Assembly: GCA_934623545.1 (NCBI GenBank)
Contig: CAKTVN010000022.1
Coordinates: 1 to 12,726 of the forward strand
Direction: 5' to 3'
Length of the DNA: 12,726 bases
Source: an uncultured Oscillospiraceae bacterium
GTDB taxonomy: Bacteria > Bacillota > Clostridia > Oscillospirales > Oscillospiraceae
In this document: one piece after another, positions 1 to 7,025 of the stretch
How positions within the stretch are numbered: the stretch's first letter is position 1
Layout of the letters: every line of letters starts with the position of its first letter
The notes under the pieces: model-generated
Told to the model about the DNA's origin: nothing
Databases searched by the model: none
The model's input: only the letters and a program-made list of their open reading frames with translations
Program-made: the position numbers and the translations under genes

Positions 1-163
1 ACACGTAACGATACGCAAAGTGTATCGTGCGCTCAGGAAACCCGATTTGACGGTCGCCCGAAGGGCGTTCCTTGACCACCGGTATAACGAAAAAACGTAG
101 GATGTAACGACTTGTTTTTCTGCGCGCAAGCGCTATTTTCGCGTCCCCTAGCACTCTTTTCTC

Positions 164-197
164 CACCATCTTTTCTCTTGCGAGAGAAAAGATGGTG
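164..197. repeat. Perfect 15-bp inverted repeat (hairpin)
   Basis: The arms at 164-178 and 183-197 are exactly complementary over 15 bases and enclose the four-base loop TGCG. The left arm contains the pyrimidine tract TCTTTTCTC (169-177), which also occurs as a direct repeat at 155-163, so the right arm could pair with either copy. No T-tract follows on either strand, so it is not a standard intrinsic terminator. It may be one copy of a dispersed intergenic repeat. Confidence 0.75.
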
Positions 198-227
198 CCG
201 CCGGAGGCACAGCTGCGGTGTCACCGC

Positions 228-248
228 AAAAAAAGGCACTGCGGTGCC
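228..248 (-). terminator. Putative intrinsic terminator of the acetyltransferase gene
   Basis: Read on the minus strand, GGCAC, loop CGCA and GTGCC form a five-base-pair GC-rich stem followed at once by seven T residues (the A-run at 228-234 on the plus strand). It lies about 80 bases past the stop codon of the minus-strand acetyltransferase and points the right way. The stem is short, so efficiency is uncertain. Confidence 0.55.
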
Positions 249-327
249 ATCGCAGAAGCGCCCCGCGCATGAAATGCACGGCTTGGGGCGCAGCGCTCTA
301 TCTGATATGTGATATAACAAAATCCAT

Positions 328-852
328 TTACGCCCCGCAGGTCAGGCGCAGCACCATCCTGTCGCAGCCGGCGTAGCCGGACGGGAGCTTTATCATCTGC
401 GGGAAGGCGCCGACCTTCTCAAAGCCGAATTTCCGATACAGCGCAATGGCGGGGGCGTTGTCGCTGCGGACCTCCAGCTCGATCAGCTCCAGCTGGGCGG
501 TATTGCGCGCAAAGTCGATGACGCGCGCGAGGAGCTGCGCGCCGATCCCCTGATGCCAGTACGGCTTGCGGACGGTGACGCCGAGCGAGCCCCAGTGTGC
601 GATGCGCGGGCGATCCTCCTGACAGATCAGGCTGCACTGCCCGACGATGACCTCGCCGCGCAGAGCGAGCAGATAGACGGATTTTCGCGCGTGTAGAAGG
701 CGCTCCAGAAACGCGCACTCGTCGTCCTCCTGCGCGGGAAGTCCCTCCGCGCCGAAGAGCAGATTGTCGGACTCGCCGCCGACCTGCTTCAGATATTCCA
801 ACAGGAACGGTGCGTCCTGCGGCTGCGCCTCGCGGATGGTAAGATCGCACAT
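328..852 (-). CDS. GNAT-family N-acetyltransferase (RimI-like)
   Basis: This predicted 174-residue protein is a GNAT acetyltransferase, which moves an acetyl group from acetyl-CoA to an amine. The start at 852 gives the usual family opening (TIREAQPQDA). The acetyl-CoA loop is seen as HQGIGAQLL at residues 100-108, with Q101, G102 and G104 matching the Q/RxxGxG/A motif. The C-terminal block NAPAIALYRKFGF at 132-144 is also typical of the family. An in-frame ATG at 996 would add about 48 residues of non-family sequence; I prefer 852, which has an AGGAAAGAGGG purine tract upstream. The substrate cannot be read from the sequence. The gene is divergent from the fumarase operon, and nothing ties it functionally to that operon apart from the shared intergenic region. 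Confidence 0.85.
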   Translation of the reverse strand: MCDLTIREAQPQDAPFLLEYLKQVGGESDNLLFGAEGLPAQEDDECAFLERLLHARKSVYLLALRGEVIVGQCSLICQEDRPRIAHWGSLGVTVRKPYWHQGIGAQLLARVIDFARNTAQLELIELEVRSDNAPAIALYRKFGFEKVGAFPQMIKLPSGYAGCDRMVLRLTCGA

Positions 853-883
853 TTTGCGTAAACCCTCTTTCCTTTTTTCCCAA

Positions 884-912
884 ATCATAGCATAATGGAG
901 GCGGAAAGTCCA
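884..912 (-). promoter_or_regulatory. Candidate sigma-A promoter for the acetyltransferase
   Basis: On the minus strand a TATGAT hexamer (889-884) lies 17 bases downstream of TGGACT (912-907), which matches four of six bases of the TTGACA consensus. Transcription would start near 877, about 25 bases upstream of the preferred start codon at 852. This spacing supports that start over the one at 996, which lies upstream of the promoter. Confidence 0.4.
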
Positions 913-946
913 GTGGACGCGGCGCGAAGGCAGTTTTGAGATATGC

Positions 947-966
947 CTATATGATTTTTCATATAG
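947..966. promoter_or_regulatory. Perfect 8-bp inverted repeat, candidate operator
   Basis: CTATATGA (947-954) and TCATATAG (959-966) are exact reverse complements separated by TTTT. The site is AT-rich in a GC-rich genome and lies in the divergent intergenic region. Its centre is about 62 bases upstream of the expected start of the fumarase transcript, a position used by class I activators such as CRP/FNR-type proteins. The ATATGA-N4-TCATAT layout resembles that family in spacing only. The regulator cannot be identified. It could equally act on the acetyltransferase promoter. Confidence 0.5.
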
Positions 967-1002
967 CTCCGGCGCAATTAGCATTTCTTTTTCCACCTCA
1001 AT

Positions 1003-1020
1003 TCGCTATAATTATATCGA
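1003..1020. promoter_or_regulatory. Fumarase operon promoter -10 within a near-palindrome
   Basis: A consensus TATAAT lies at 1007-1012, about 40 bases before the fumarase start codon. No good -35 hexamer sits 16-18 bases upstream (only T-rich sequence near 984-990), which would fit a promoter that needs an activator. The -10 lies inside a nearly perfect 18-base palindrome (1003-1020, one mismatched pair), so a second TATAAT reads on the minus strand at 1016-1011. Transcription could therefore start in both directions. The fumarase Shine-Dalgarno AGGAGGAG is at 1038-1045. Confidence 0.5.
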
Positions 1021-1052
1021 TTAGTTCATGAAACTTCAGGAGGAGAGACGTT

Positions 1053-2441
1053 ATGACAAATTCAGCGCAATTCCGCATCGAGCACGACTCCATGGGTGAG
1101 GTCCGGGTCCCGGCAGATAAGTACTGGGGCGCACAGACGGAGCGCAGTCACGAAAATTTCCCGATCGGCGTTGGGATCGAGACCATGCCGCAGGAGATCC
1201 TTCATGCGTTTGGCATCCTGAAAAAGGCGGCGGCGCAGGCAAATCACGAGCTGAAGCCCGAAAAAATGACGCAGGAAAAGCTTGCGGCGATCGAGCAGGC
1301 GGCGGACGAGGTCATCTCCGGGAAGCTTTTGGAGCATTTTCCGCTGGTCGTCTGGCAGACCGGCTCGGGCACGCAGTCGAACATGAACACGAACGAGGTC
1401 ATCGCAAACCGCGGCAACGAGCTTGCGGGCAGGAAGCTTCTGCACCCGAACGATGATATCAATATGTCCCAGTCCTCCAACGACACGTTTCCGACGGCGA
1501 TGCACATTGCGGCGGTCGAGGCAATCGAGGGAAAGGTCCTCCCGGCGGTCGAGCTTCTGACCGCGACCTTCCGGCGGCTGGAGGAGGAGAACCGCGGCAT
1601 CGTCAAGTCCGGCAGAACGCATTTGCAGGACGCGACGCCGATCGAATTTTCCCAGGAAATCTCCGGCTGGAGAAGCAGCCTGGAAAAGGACGCGGCGATG
1701 CTGCGTCTGGCGCTGCCGGAGCTGAAGGAGCTCGCGCTCGGCGGGACTGCCGTCGGCACCGGGCTCAACGCGCCGAAGGGCTTTGACAGGCTGGTCGCGG
1801 AGAAGATCTCCGCGCTGACGGGGCGGGAGTTCCGCACGGCGGAAAATAAATTCCACGCGCTGACCTCCAAGGATGAGCTCGTATTCGCGCACGGCGCGCT
1901 CAAGGCGCTGGCGGCGGATATGATGAAGATCGCAAACGACGTGCGCTGGCTCGCCTCCGGGCCGCGCGACGGTCTGGGCGAGATCTTCATCCCGGAGAAC
2001 GAGCCCGGCTCGTCCATCATGCCCGGCAAGGTCAATCCGACCCAGTGCGAGGCCGTCACGATGGTCGCCGTACAGGTCATGGGAAACGACGTCGCGGTCG
2101 GAATGGCGGCGTCGCAGGGCAATTTTGAGCTGAACGTGTTCATGCCGGTCTGCATCTACAATTTCCTTCAGTCCGCGCGGCTGCTGGCAGAGGCGATCGT
2201 CTCCTTTAACAACAACTGTGCGACCGGCATCCGCGCGAACCGCGAGAAGATGCACCACAACCTGCACAATTCTCTGATGCTGGTCACGGCGCTCAATCCG
2301 TACATCGGCTATGAAAACGCGGCGAAGACCGCGAAGAAAGCGTTCAAAGAGAACATTTCCCTGAAGGAGGCATGCGTGGAGCTCGGCTTCCTGACGGCGG
2401 AAAAATTCGACGAGGTGTTCCATCCGGAGCAGATGGTCTGA
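1053..2441 (+). CDS. fumC: Class II fumarate hydratase
   Basis: This is a full-length (462-residue) class II fumarase, which interconverts malate and fumarate and needs no iron-sulfur cluster. Family motifs are all present: [10 protein letters not shown] at residues 103-112, SSNDTFPTA in the substrate region, [10 protein letters not shown] starting at residue 187 with H190 as the likely catalytic-site histidine, and the signature [11 protein letters not shown] at 319-329 with S321 on the mobile catalytic loop. AGGAGGAG lies 7 bases before the ATG. It is the first gene of the operon; hdrB begins 15 bases after its stop. Its place ahead of Hdr/Flx and fumarate reductase genes suggests that it supplies fumarate for reduction to succinate. 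Argininosuccinate lyase and aspartase belong to the same superfamily, but the motif details fit FumC best. Confidence 0.97.
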   Translation: MTNSAQFRIEHDSMGEVRVPADKYWGAQTERSHENFPIGVGIETMPQEILHAFGILKKAAAQANHELKPEKMTQEKLAAIEQAADEVISGKLLEHFPLVVWQTGSGTQSNMNTNEVIANRGNELAGRKLLHPNDDINMSQSSNDTFPTAMHIAAVEAIEGKVLPAVELLTATFRRLEEENRGIVKSGRTHLQDATPIEFSQEISGWRSSLEKDAAMLRLALPELKELALGGTAVGTGLNAPKGFDRLVAEKISALTGREFRTAENKFHALTSKDELVFAHGALKALAADMMKIANDVRWLASGPRDGLGEIFIPENEPGSSIMPGKVNPTQCEAVTMVAVQVMGNDVAVGMAASQGNFELNVFMPVCIYNFLQSARLLAEAIVSFNNNCATGIRANREKMHHNLHNSLMLVTALNPYIGYENAAKTAKKAFKENISLKEACVELGFLTAEKFDEVFHPEQMV

Positions 2442-2456
2442 CTGTGAGGGGTTTAC

Positions 2457-3248
2457 ATGACTTTTTCTTATTTTCCCGGCTGCACGCTGAAAACACGCGG
2501 AAAGCAGCTGGACGTCTATGGACGCAGAGCGTTTGAGGCGCTCGGGCTCGGGCTTCAGGAGCTGCCGGAGTGGCAGTGCTGCGGCGCGGTCTATCCGATG
2601 GCGCGCGACGAGATCGCTCCCCGGCTTTCCTCGGTGCGCGCGCTGGCTTCGGCAAGAGCGCTCGGGCAGGAGCTGGTGACGCTCTGCTCCGCCTGCCACC
2701 ATGTCATCAAGCGCGTCAACTGCGACATGAAAAACGACGAGACGCTTGCCGCTCGCGTTCAGAATTATCTCAGGCTGGACGCGCCCTACGCGGGCGAAAC
2801 GAACGTGCTGCATTATCTGGAGGTCCTGCGCGACCGCGTCGGCTTTGACGCGCTCGCGGAGAAGGTCGTAAAGCCGCTCACAGGGTGTAAGATCGGTGCG
2901 TATTACGGCTGCCTTCTGCTGCGCCCGAGCCGTGAGCTCGGCTTTGACGACCCGGAAAATCCCACGATCATGGAGAATTTCATCCGCGCCATCGGCGCAG
3001 AGCCGGTCTACTACGGCTTGCGCAACGAATGCTGCGGTGGCTACACGACGATCGAGGGACGGGAGTTTGCGCAGAAGCAGGTACAGAAGATCATGGAAAA
3101 CGCGAAAGCATCCGGCGCACAGGCGCTGATCACAGCCTGCCCGCTTTGTATGTACAATCTCCGTGAGAACGCGCAGGACGGGCTGCCGGTGTATTATTTC
3201 ACCGAGCTGCTCGCCGAGGCGCTGGGCGTGAAGGAGGAGACCGAATGA
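2457..3248 (+). CDS. hdrB: Heterodisulfide reductase subunit B-like protein (two CCG domains)
   Basis: This 263-residue protein has two complete CCG (cysteine-rich) domains of the HdrB family. The first has C9, C41-C42 and C77xxC80; the second has C152, C192-C193 and C228xxC231. In methanogen HdrB these cysteines bind two noncubane [4Fe-4S] clusters that reduce a disulfide. All ten ligand-type cysteines are kept here, so the chemistry may be retained. GAGGGG precedes the ATG by 5 bases, and the last codons overlap hdrC in an ATGA junction, so the two are probably translated together. Related CCG domains occur in GlpC, LutA and TfrB. The direct neighbours HdrC and HdrA make the HdrB role the best reading. 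The substrate is unknown: no DsrC or methanogenic thiol system is seen in the window. Confidence 0.9.
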   Translation: MTFSYFPGCTLKTRGKQLDVYGRRAFEALGLGLQELPEWQCCGAVYPMARDEIAPRLSSVRALASARALGQELVTLCSACHHVIKRVNCDMKNDETLAARVQNYLRLDAPYAGETNVLHYLEVLRDRVGFDALAEKVVKPLTGCKIGAYYGCLLLRPSRELGFDDPENPTIMENFIRAIGAEPVYYGLRNECCGGYTTIEGREFAQKQVQKIMENAKASGAQALITACPLCMYNLRENAQDGLPVYYFTELLAEALGVKEETE

Positions 3249-3631
3249 CGAACCGGGATCTGATCGACGATATCACCCGCATTGCCGGTGTCAATCCGAG
3301 AAAGTGTATGAAATGCGGCAAATGCTCCGGCGCGTGCCCGGCGTATGACGAGATGGACTTCCATCCGCATCAGTTTGTGGATATGGTCGAAAGCGGACGC
3401 ATCGACGAGCTGATGCAGTCAAAGGGCATTTATCGCTGCCTGAGCTGCTTTGCCTGCGTCGAGCGCTGCCCGCGCAGCGTGGAGCCTGCGGCGCTGATCG
3501 AGGCGGTGCGCCTCGCCGTCGTGCGCCGGCAGGGCGGAGACCATCTGAAGCCGGAGCGCATTCCGGAGCTTCTGGACGAGAACCTTCCGCAGCAGGCGAT
3601 CACCAGCGCGTTCCGCAAATATAAAAAGTAA
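3245..3631 (+). CDS. hdrC: Heterodisulfide reductase subunit C-like 4Fe-4S protein
   Basis: This small (128-residue) dicluster ferredoxin-like protein has two CxxCxxCxxxCP motifs: C21, C24, C27 and C31, then C65, C68, C71 and C75. Each should bind a cubane [4Fe-4S] cluster. In Hdr complexes HdrC passes electrons from HdrA to HdrB. It has no membrane segment, so it is the soluble HdrC type and not the membrane-linked HdrDE type. It overlaps hdrB by four bases (ATGA) and is followed after 12 bases by hdrA. Length and motif spacing are normal for the family. Confidence 0.92.
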   Translation: MTNRDLIDDITRIAGVNPRKCMKCGKCSGACPAYDEMDFHPHQFVDMVESGRIDELMQSKGIYRCLSCFACVERCPRSVEPAALIEAVRLAVVRRQGGDHLKPERIPELLDENLPQQAITSAFRKYKK

Positions 3632-3643
3632 GGAGGGGAGATC

Positions 3644-5635
3644 ATGCAGAGAATCGGCGTATTCGTATGTCACTGCGGCACCAACATTGCCGCGACGGTG
3701 GATGTGGAGGCGGTCGCAAGGGCGCTCGCAAAGGAGCCGGGCGTCGTGGTCTCCACCGACTATCCCTATATGTGCTCACAGAGCGGACAGGACATGATCA
3801 AAAATGCCATCCATGAGCATCGGCTCACGGGCGTGGTGATCTGCTCCTGCTCGCCCAGAATGCACGAGCAGACCTTCCGCAAGACGTGCGCGGCGGCGGG
3901 GCTGAACCCCTATATGCTCGAGATCGCGAATGTGCGCGAGCAGTGCTCCTGGATCCACAAGAACCGGGACGAGGCGACCGAAAAGGCGGTCATCCTCGGC
4001 AGAGCCGCGATCGCGAAGGTCCAGCTGAACGCGCCGCTGACCGCGGGCAGCAGCCCGGTCACGAAGCGCGCGCTGGTCATCGGCGGCGGCATCGCCGGTA
4101 TCCAGACGGCGCTGGACATCGCCGAGGCCGGATTTGAGGTCGATATCGTCGAGAAAAAGCCGACCATCGGCGGCAAGATGACGCAGATCGACAAGACCTT
4201 CCCGACGCTCGACTGCGCGGCGTGCATTCTGACGCCCAAGATGGTCGACTGTGCGCAGAATGAAAAGATCGGCATCTATTCCTATTCTGAGGTCGAGGCG
4301 GTCAAGGGCTTCGTCGGAAATTTCCATGTGACCATCCGCAAAAAGGCGCGCTTCGTGAAGGAGGACGTCTGTACCGGCTGTGGGCTCTGCACCGAAAAGT
4401 GCCCGCAGAAAAAGGTCCCGAACGATTTTAACCTGGGGCTTGACAAGCGGCGCGCGATCTACATTCCGTTTGCGCAGGCGGTGCCGAAGGTCGCGACCAT
4501 TGACCCGGACTACTGCAATATGCTCAAAAACGGCAAGTGCGGCGTTTGCGCGAAGGTCTGCACGGCGGGCGCCATCGACTATACGCAAAAGGATGAGCTG
4601 ATCGAGCGGGAATACGGCGCGATCGTCGTCGCGACGGGCTTTGACCCTATCCGGCTCGACAAATTCGACGAGTTTGCCTACTCCAAGAGCCCGGATGTGG
4701 TCTCGTCGCTGGAATTTGAGCGCCTGATGAACGCAGCCGGTCCGACCGGCGGGACGCTCCTGCGCCCGTCCGACGGCGCGCATCCGAAGACGATCGTATT
4801 TGTACAGTGCGTCGGCTCGCGCTGCGACGGAGGAGAGAAGGGCAAACCCTACTGCTCCAAGATCTGCTGTATGTATACGGCAAAGCACGCGATGCTCTGC
4901 CGCGAGAAATATCCGGACACGGACGTCTATGTATTCTACATCGATGTGCGCACGCCGGGCAAAAACTTCGATGAATTTTATCGCCGCGCGGTCGAGGAAT
5001 ACGGCGTCCACTATGTCAAGGGCATGGTCGGAAAGGTCGTCCCCGAGGGCGGGAAGCTCAAGGTGCAGGCGTCCGACCTGATCGGGAACCGGCAGCTGCA
5101 TATTGACGCGGACATGGTCGTGCTTGCCGCCGCCATCGAGCCGGACAAATCGGCAAGAGGGCTTGCTACGATGCTGACCGCGTCGATGGACACGAACGAC
5201 TTCTTTACCGAGGCGCACCCGAAGCTGCGCCCGGTGGAAAGCCCGACGGCTGGCGTGTTCCTCTCCGGCGCGTGCCAGGGACCGAAGGACATCCCCGAGA
5301 CTGTCGCGCAGGCGGGCGCGGCGGCGTCCAAGGTCATCGGGCTTCTGTGCAAGGACAGCCTGACCTGCAATCCGTGCGTCGCGCAGCCGGATGAGCTGAT
5401 GTGCAACGGCTGCTCGAACTGCGAAAAGGTCTGCCCCTACGGCGCAATTACTTACATTGACAAGGAGTTCCGCGGTCCGAACCGCACGACGCTCCTGCGG
5501 CGCGTGGCGCAGGTCAATCCGGCGGTCTGTCAGGGCTGCGGCGCGTGCACGGTGGCGTGTATGTCAGGCGCGATGGACCTCAAGGGCTTCTCCAACAAGC
5601 AAATTCTGGCGGAGGTGGACGCGATATGCAAGTAA
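3644..5635 (+). CDS. hdrA: CoB-CoM heterodisulfide reductase-type HdrA, FAD and iron-sulfur protein
   Basis: This full-length (663-residue) HdrA is the flavoprotein that bifurcates electrons in Hdr complexes. The N-terminal domain carries the cysteines C9, C11, C44, C67 and C69. A FAD-binding GGGIAG motif at 147-152 opens the thioredoxin-reductase-like domain. An inserted ferredoxin segment has C243, C246, C249 and C253, then C291, C299, C302 and C306. The C-terminal ferredoxin domain has C587, C590, C593 and C597, and C629, C632, C635 and C639. The family block CVGSRCDGG followed by KPYCSKICC is also present. AGGAGGGG (3631-3638) precedes the ATG by 5 bases. Its 3' end overlaps flxD. In known systems HdrA receives electron pairs through MvhD/FlxD and splits them between ferredoxin and the HdrBC branch. 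By position it should do so here, which is inference. Confidence 0.95.
   Translation: MQRIGVFVCHCGTNIAATVDVEAVARALAKEPGVVVSTDYPYMCSQSGQDMIKNAIHEHRLTGVVICSCSPRMHEQTFRKTCAAAGLNPYMLEIANVREQCSWIHKNRDEATEKAVILGRAAIAKVQLNAPLTAGSSPVTKRALVIGGGIAGIQTALDIAEAGFEVDIVEKKPTIGGKMTQIDKTFPTLDCAACILTPKMVDCAQNEKIGIYSYSEVEAVKGFVGNFHVTIRKKARFVKEDVCTGCGLCTEKCPQKKVPNDFNLGLDKRRAIYIPFAQAVPKVATIDPDYCNMLKNGKCGVCAKVCTAGAIDYTQKDELIEREYGAIVVATGFDPIRLDKFDEFAYSKSPDVVSSLEFERLMNAAGPTGGTLLRPSDGAHPKTIVFVQCVGSRCDGGEKGKPYCSKICCMYTAKHAMLCREKYPDTDVYVFYIDVRTPGKNFDEFYRRAVEEYGVHYVKGMVGKVVPEGGKLKVQASDLIGNRQLHIDADMVVLAAAIEPDKSARGLATMLTASMDTNDFFTEAHPKLRPVESPTAGVFLSGACQGPKDIPETVAQAGAAASKVIGLLCKDSLTCNPCVAQPDELMCNGCSNCEKVCPYGAITYIDKEFRGPNRTTLLRRVAQVNPAVCQGCGACTVACMSGAMDLKGFSNKQILAEVDAICK
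5611..5617 (+). promoter_or_regulatory. Shine-Dalgarno site inside hdrA that sets the flxD start
   Basis: GGAGGTG lies 8 bases before the ATG at 5626, within the last codons of hdrA. It favours this ATG over an in-frame upstream ATG at 5545, which would add 27 residues of low-complexity shadow sequence and overlap hdrA by about 90 bases. Confidence 0.7.
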
Positions 5636-6063
5636 AGGAAAACTGGACGCCCACCATCGTGGCGTTTTGCTGCAACTGGTGCTCCTATGCGGGCGCGGAC
5701 CTGTCCGGCACGAACCGGCTGAGCTATCCCGCAAACGTCAAGATCATCCGTATTCCGTGCTCCTGCCGCCTGAACCCGATGTTTATCCTGCGTGCGTTTC
5801 AGCGCGGCGCGGACGGCGTGATCCTGTGCGGCTGCCACCCCGGCGACTGCCACTACACGACCGGCAACTATTACGCGCGCCGCCGCATGACGCTGCTGTT
5901 CTCGATGCTCGACTATCTCGGCATCGAGAAGGAGCGCACGCGCGTGGAGTGGGTCTCCGCAGCGGAGGGCGCGAAGTTTGCGGCGACGATGAACGAGTTT
6001 GTTGAGACGATCACGAAGCTCGGTGAAAACCGCAGATTGGAGGATCTCAGATGCAAAGAGTAA
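5626..6063 (+). CDS. flxD: MvhD/FlxD-type iron-sulfur subunit
   Basis: This 145-residue protein belongs to the MvhD (hydrogenase iron-sulfur subunit delta) family, called FlxD when paired with FlxABC. In methanogens MvhD carries a [2Fe-2S] cluster and links the electron-donating enzyme to HdrA. The family cysteines are visible: C15, C16 and C19 in AFCCNWCSYAGAD, C45 and C47 in IPCSC, and C68, C70 and C75 in CGCHPGDCHY. It overlaps hdrA by 10 bases and the next gene by 13, pointing to coupled translation and tight stoichiometry. No NiFe hydrogenase (MvhA/MvhG) is present, so the electron donor should be the Flx proteins downstream. Confidence 0.92.
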   Translation: MQVKENWTPTIVAFCCNWCSYAGADLSGTNRLSYPANVKIIRIPCSCRLNPMFILRAFQRGADGVILCGCHPGDCHYTTGNYYARRRMTLLFSMLDYLGIEKERTRVEWVSAAEGAKFAATMNEFVETITKLGENRRLEDLRCKE

Positions 6064-7025
6064 AGGAAAAGGCGCTGGAGCTGCTCCGAAGCGGTACGGT
6101 CGACCGTGTGATCGGCTGGAAGCGGGGCGAGTTCTTCTATGATCTGACCCCGGCGGTGTTCACCTCCTGCGAGGAGGTGGAGCAAGGCTTCGTATGGAGC
6201 GCGTTCTCCGCCGCGAACGTTTCAAAATATCTGATCGCAGAGTCTAAAAAGAACGGAAAGATCGCGGCGTTTCTGAAGCCCTGCGACTCCTATTCCTTTG
6301 TGCAGCTGTGCAAGGAGCACCGCATCGCGAAGGAGAATGTCTACGTGGTCGGCGTACAGTGCGACGGGAACTGCGACATCGAAAAGATCAAAGCCGCCGG
6401 CTGCAAGGGCGTGACGGCGATCGAGGAGGACGGCGATGCGCTGCGCATTACGACGCTCTACGGTGAGAAGACGCTTGCGCGCGCAGACGTGCTGCTGGAC
6501 CGCTGCATGGTCTGCAAGTCAAAGAAGATCGCGTATTTTGACGAGCTGCTCGGCGAACAGGGCGAGGACTGCGGCGATGCGCGCTTCGCGGCGGTCGCGC
6601 AGCTGGAGGCGATGAGCCCGGAGGAACGCTTCGCGTTCTGGCGCGGCGAGCTTTCGCGCTGCATCCGCTGCAATGCCTGCCGCAATGTCTGCCCGGCGTG
6701 CTCGTGCGAGAAGTGCGTGTTTGACAACCATGCCCTCGGCACCGACAACAAGGCGATCGCCGACAGCTTTGAGGAAAATTTCTTCCACATCATCCGTGCA
6801 TTCCATGTGGTCTCGCGCTGCACCGACTGCGGCGAATGCTCACGCGTCTGCCCGCAGCACATTCCGCTGCATCTGCTCAACCGCAAGTTCATCAAGGACT
6901 CGAATGAGCTCTACGGCGTCTATCAGGCGGGCGCGGACTTTGATTCCAAGCCGCCGCTGATGGACTTCCGGAAGGACGACTGCGAGCCGTCCGTCGTATA
7001 TGAGAGAGGAGGCGCGCAGGCATGA
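6051..7025 (+). CDS. flxC: FlxC-like 4Fe-4S dicluster protein
   Basis: This 324-residue protein has an N-terminal domain of about 190 residues with a KPCDSYSF motif (C78, D79), followed by a ferredoxin-like part. The first cluster motif is CIRCNACRNVCPACSCEKC, with C204, C207, C210 and C214 and additional cysteines C217, C219 and C222. The second has C257, C260, C263 and C267. By its place between MvhD/FlxD and the FlxB-like gene it matches FlxC, an electron relay between the NAD(P)H module and HdrA. It shares its layout with the next gene, which suggests an old duplication. GGAGGA (6039-6044) lies 6 bases before the ATG, and the gene overlaps flxD by 13 bases. The FlxC name rests mainly on order and cluster content. 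The protein could also be annotated as a generic 4Fe-4S dicluster or FrhB-like protein. Confidence 0.75.
   Translation: MQRVKEKALELLRSGTVDRVIGWKRGEFFYDLTPAVFTSCEEVEQGFVWSAFSAANVSKYLIAESKKNGKIAAFLKPCDSYSFVQLCKEHRIAKENVYVVGVQCDGNCDIEKIKAAGCKGVTAIEEDGDALRITTLYGEKTLARADVLLDRCMVCKSKKIAYFDELLGEQGEDCGDARFAAVAQLEAMSPEERFAFWRGELSRCIRCNACRNVCPACSCEKCVFDNHALGTDNKAIADSFEENFFHIIRAFHVVSRCTDCGECSRVCPQHIPLHLLNRKFIKDSNELYGVYQAGADFDSKPPLMDFRKDDCEPSVVYERGGAQA

Larger units (their letters stand above)
1..327. other. Non-coding flank rich in short hairpins
   Basis: I find no convincing gene here. The two short open frames that span it (about 95 and 66 codons on opposite strands) run through perfect inverted repeats and have no recognisable domain. 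The stretch instead holds a series of stem-loops. One is at 8-28 (nine pairs including one G-T, loop AAA). One is at 55-67 (CGCCC, loop GAA, GGGCG). A perfect 15-bp hairpin lies at 164-197. There is also a mini-stem at 214-228 and a hairpin with a minus-strand T-tract at 228-248. A nested pair at 258-291 has outer arms GCGCCCC/GGGGCGC and an inner GCAT-GAA-ATGC. The region lies downstream of the acetyltransferase gene on the minus strand and runs off the left edge of the window. Confidence 0.7.

Noticed and set aside
33..320. Short open frames of 95 and 66 codons in the left flank
   Set aside because: They run through perfect inverted repeats and homopolymers, lack convincing ribosome sites and have no domain.
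853..996. N-terminal extension of the acetyltransferase to an ATG at 996
   Set aside because: The extra 48 residues do not look like GNAT sequence, and the best promoter for the gene lies inside this stretch, downstream of that ATG.
1062..2813. 583-codon open frame on the minus strand opposite fumC and hdrB
   Set aside because: It is a shadow of GC-rich codon use: arginine- and leucine-rich, no domain, and the plus strand holds canonical fumarase and HdrB motifs.
3776..5218. 480-codon open frame on the minus strand opposite hdrA
   Set aside because: It has no recognisable domain and lies wholly opposite an intact HdrA. The same holds for 6923-7996, 8482-9654, 9518-11077 and 11656-12552 on the minus strand.
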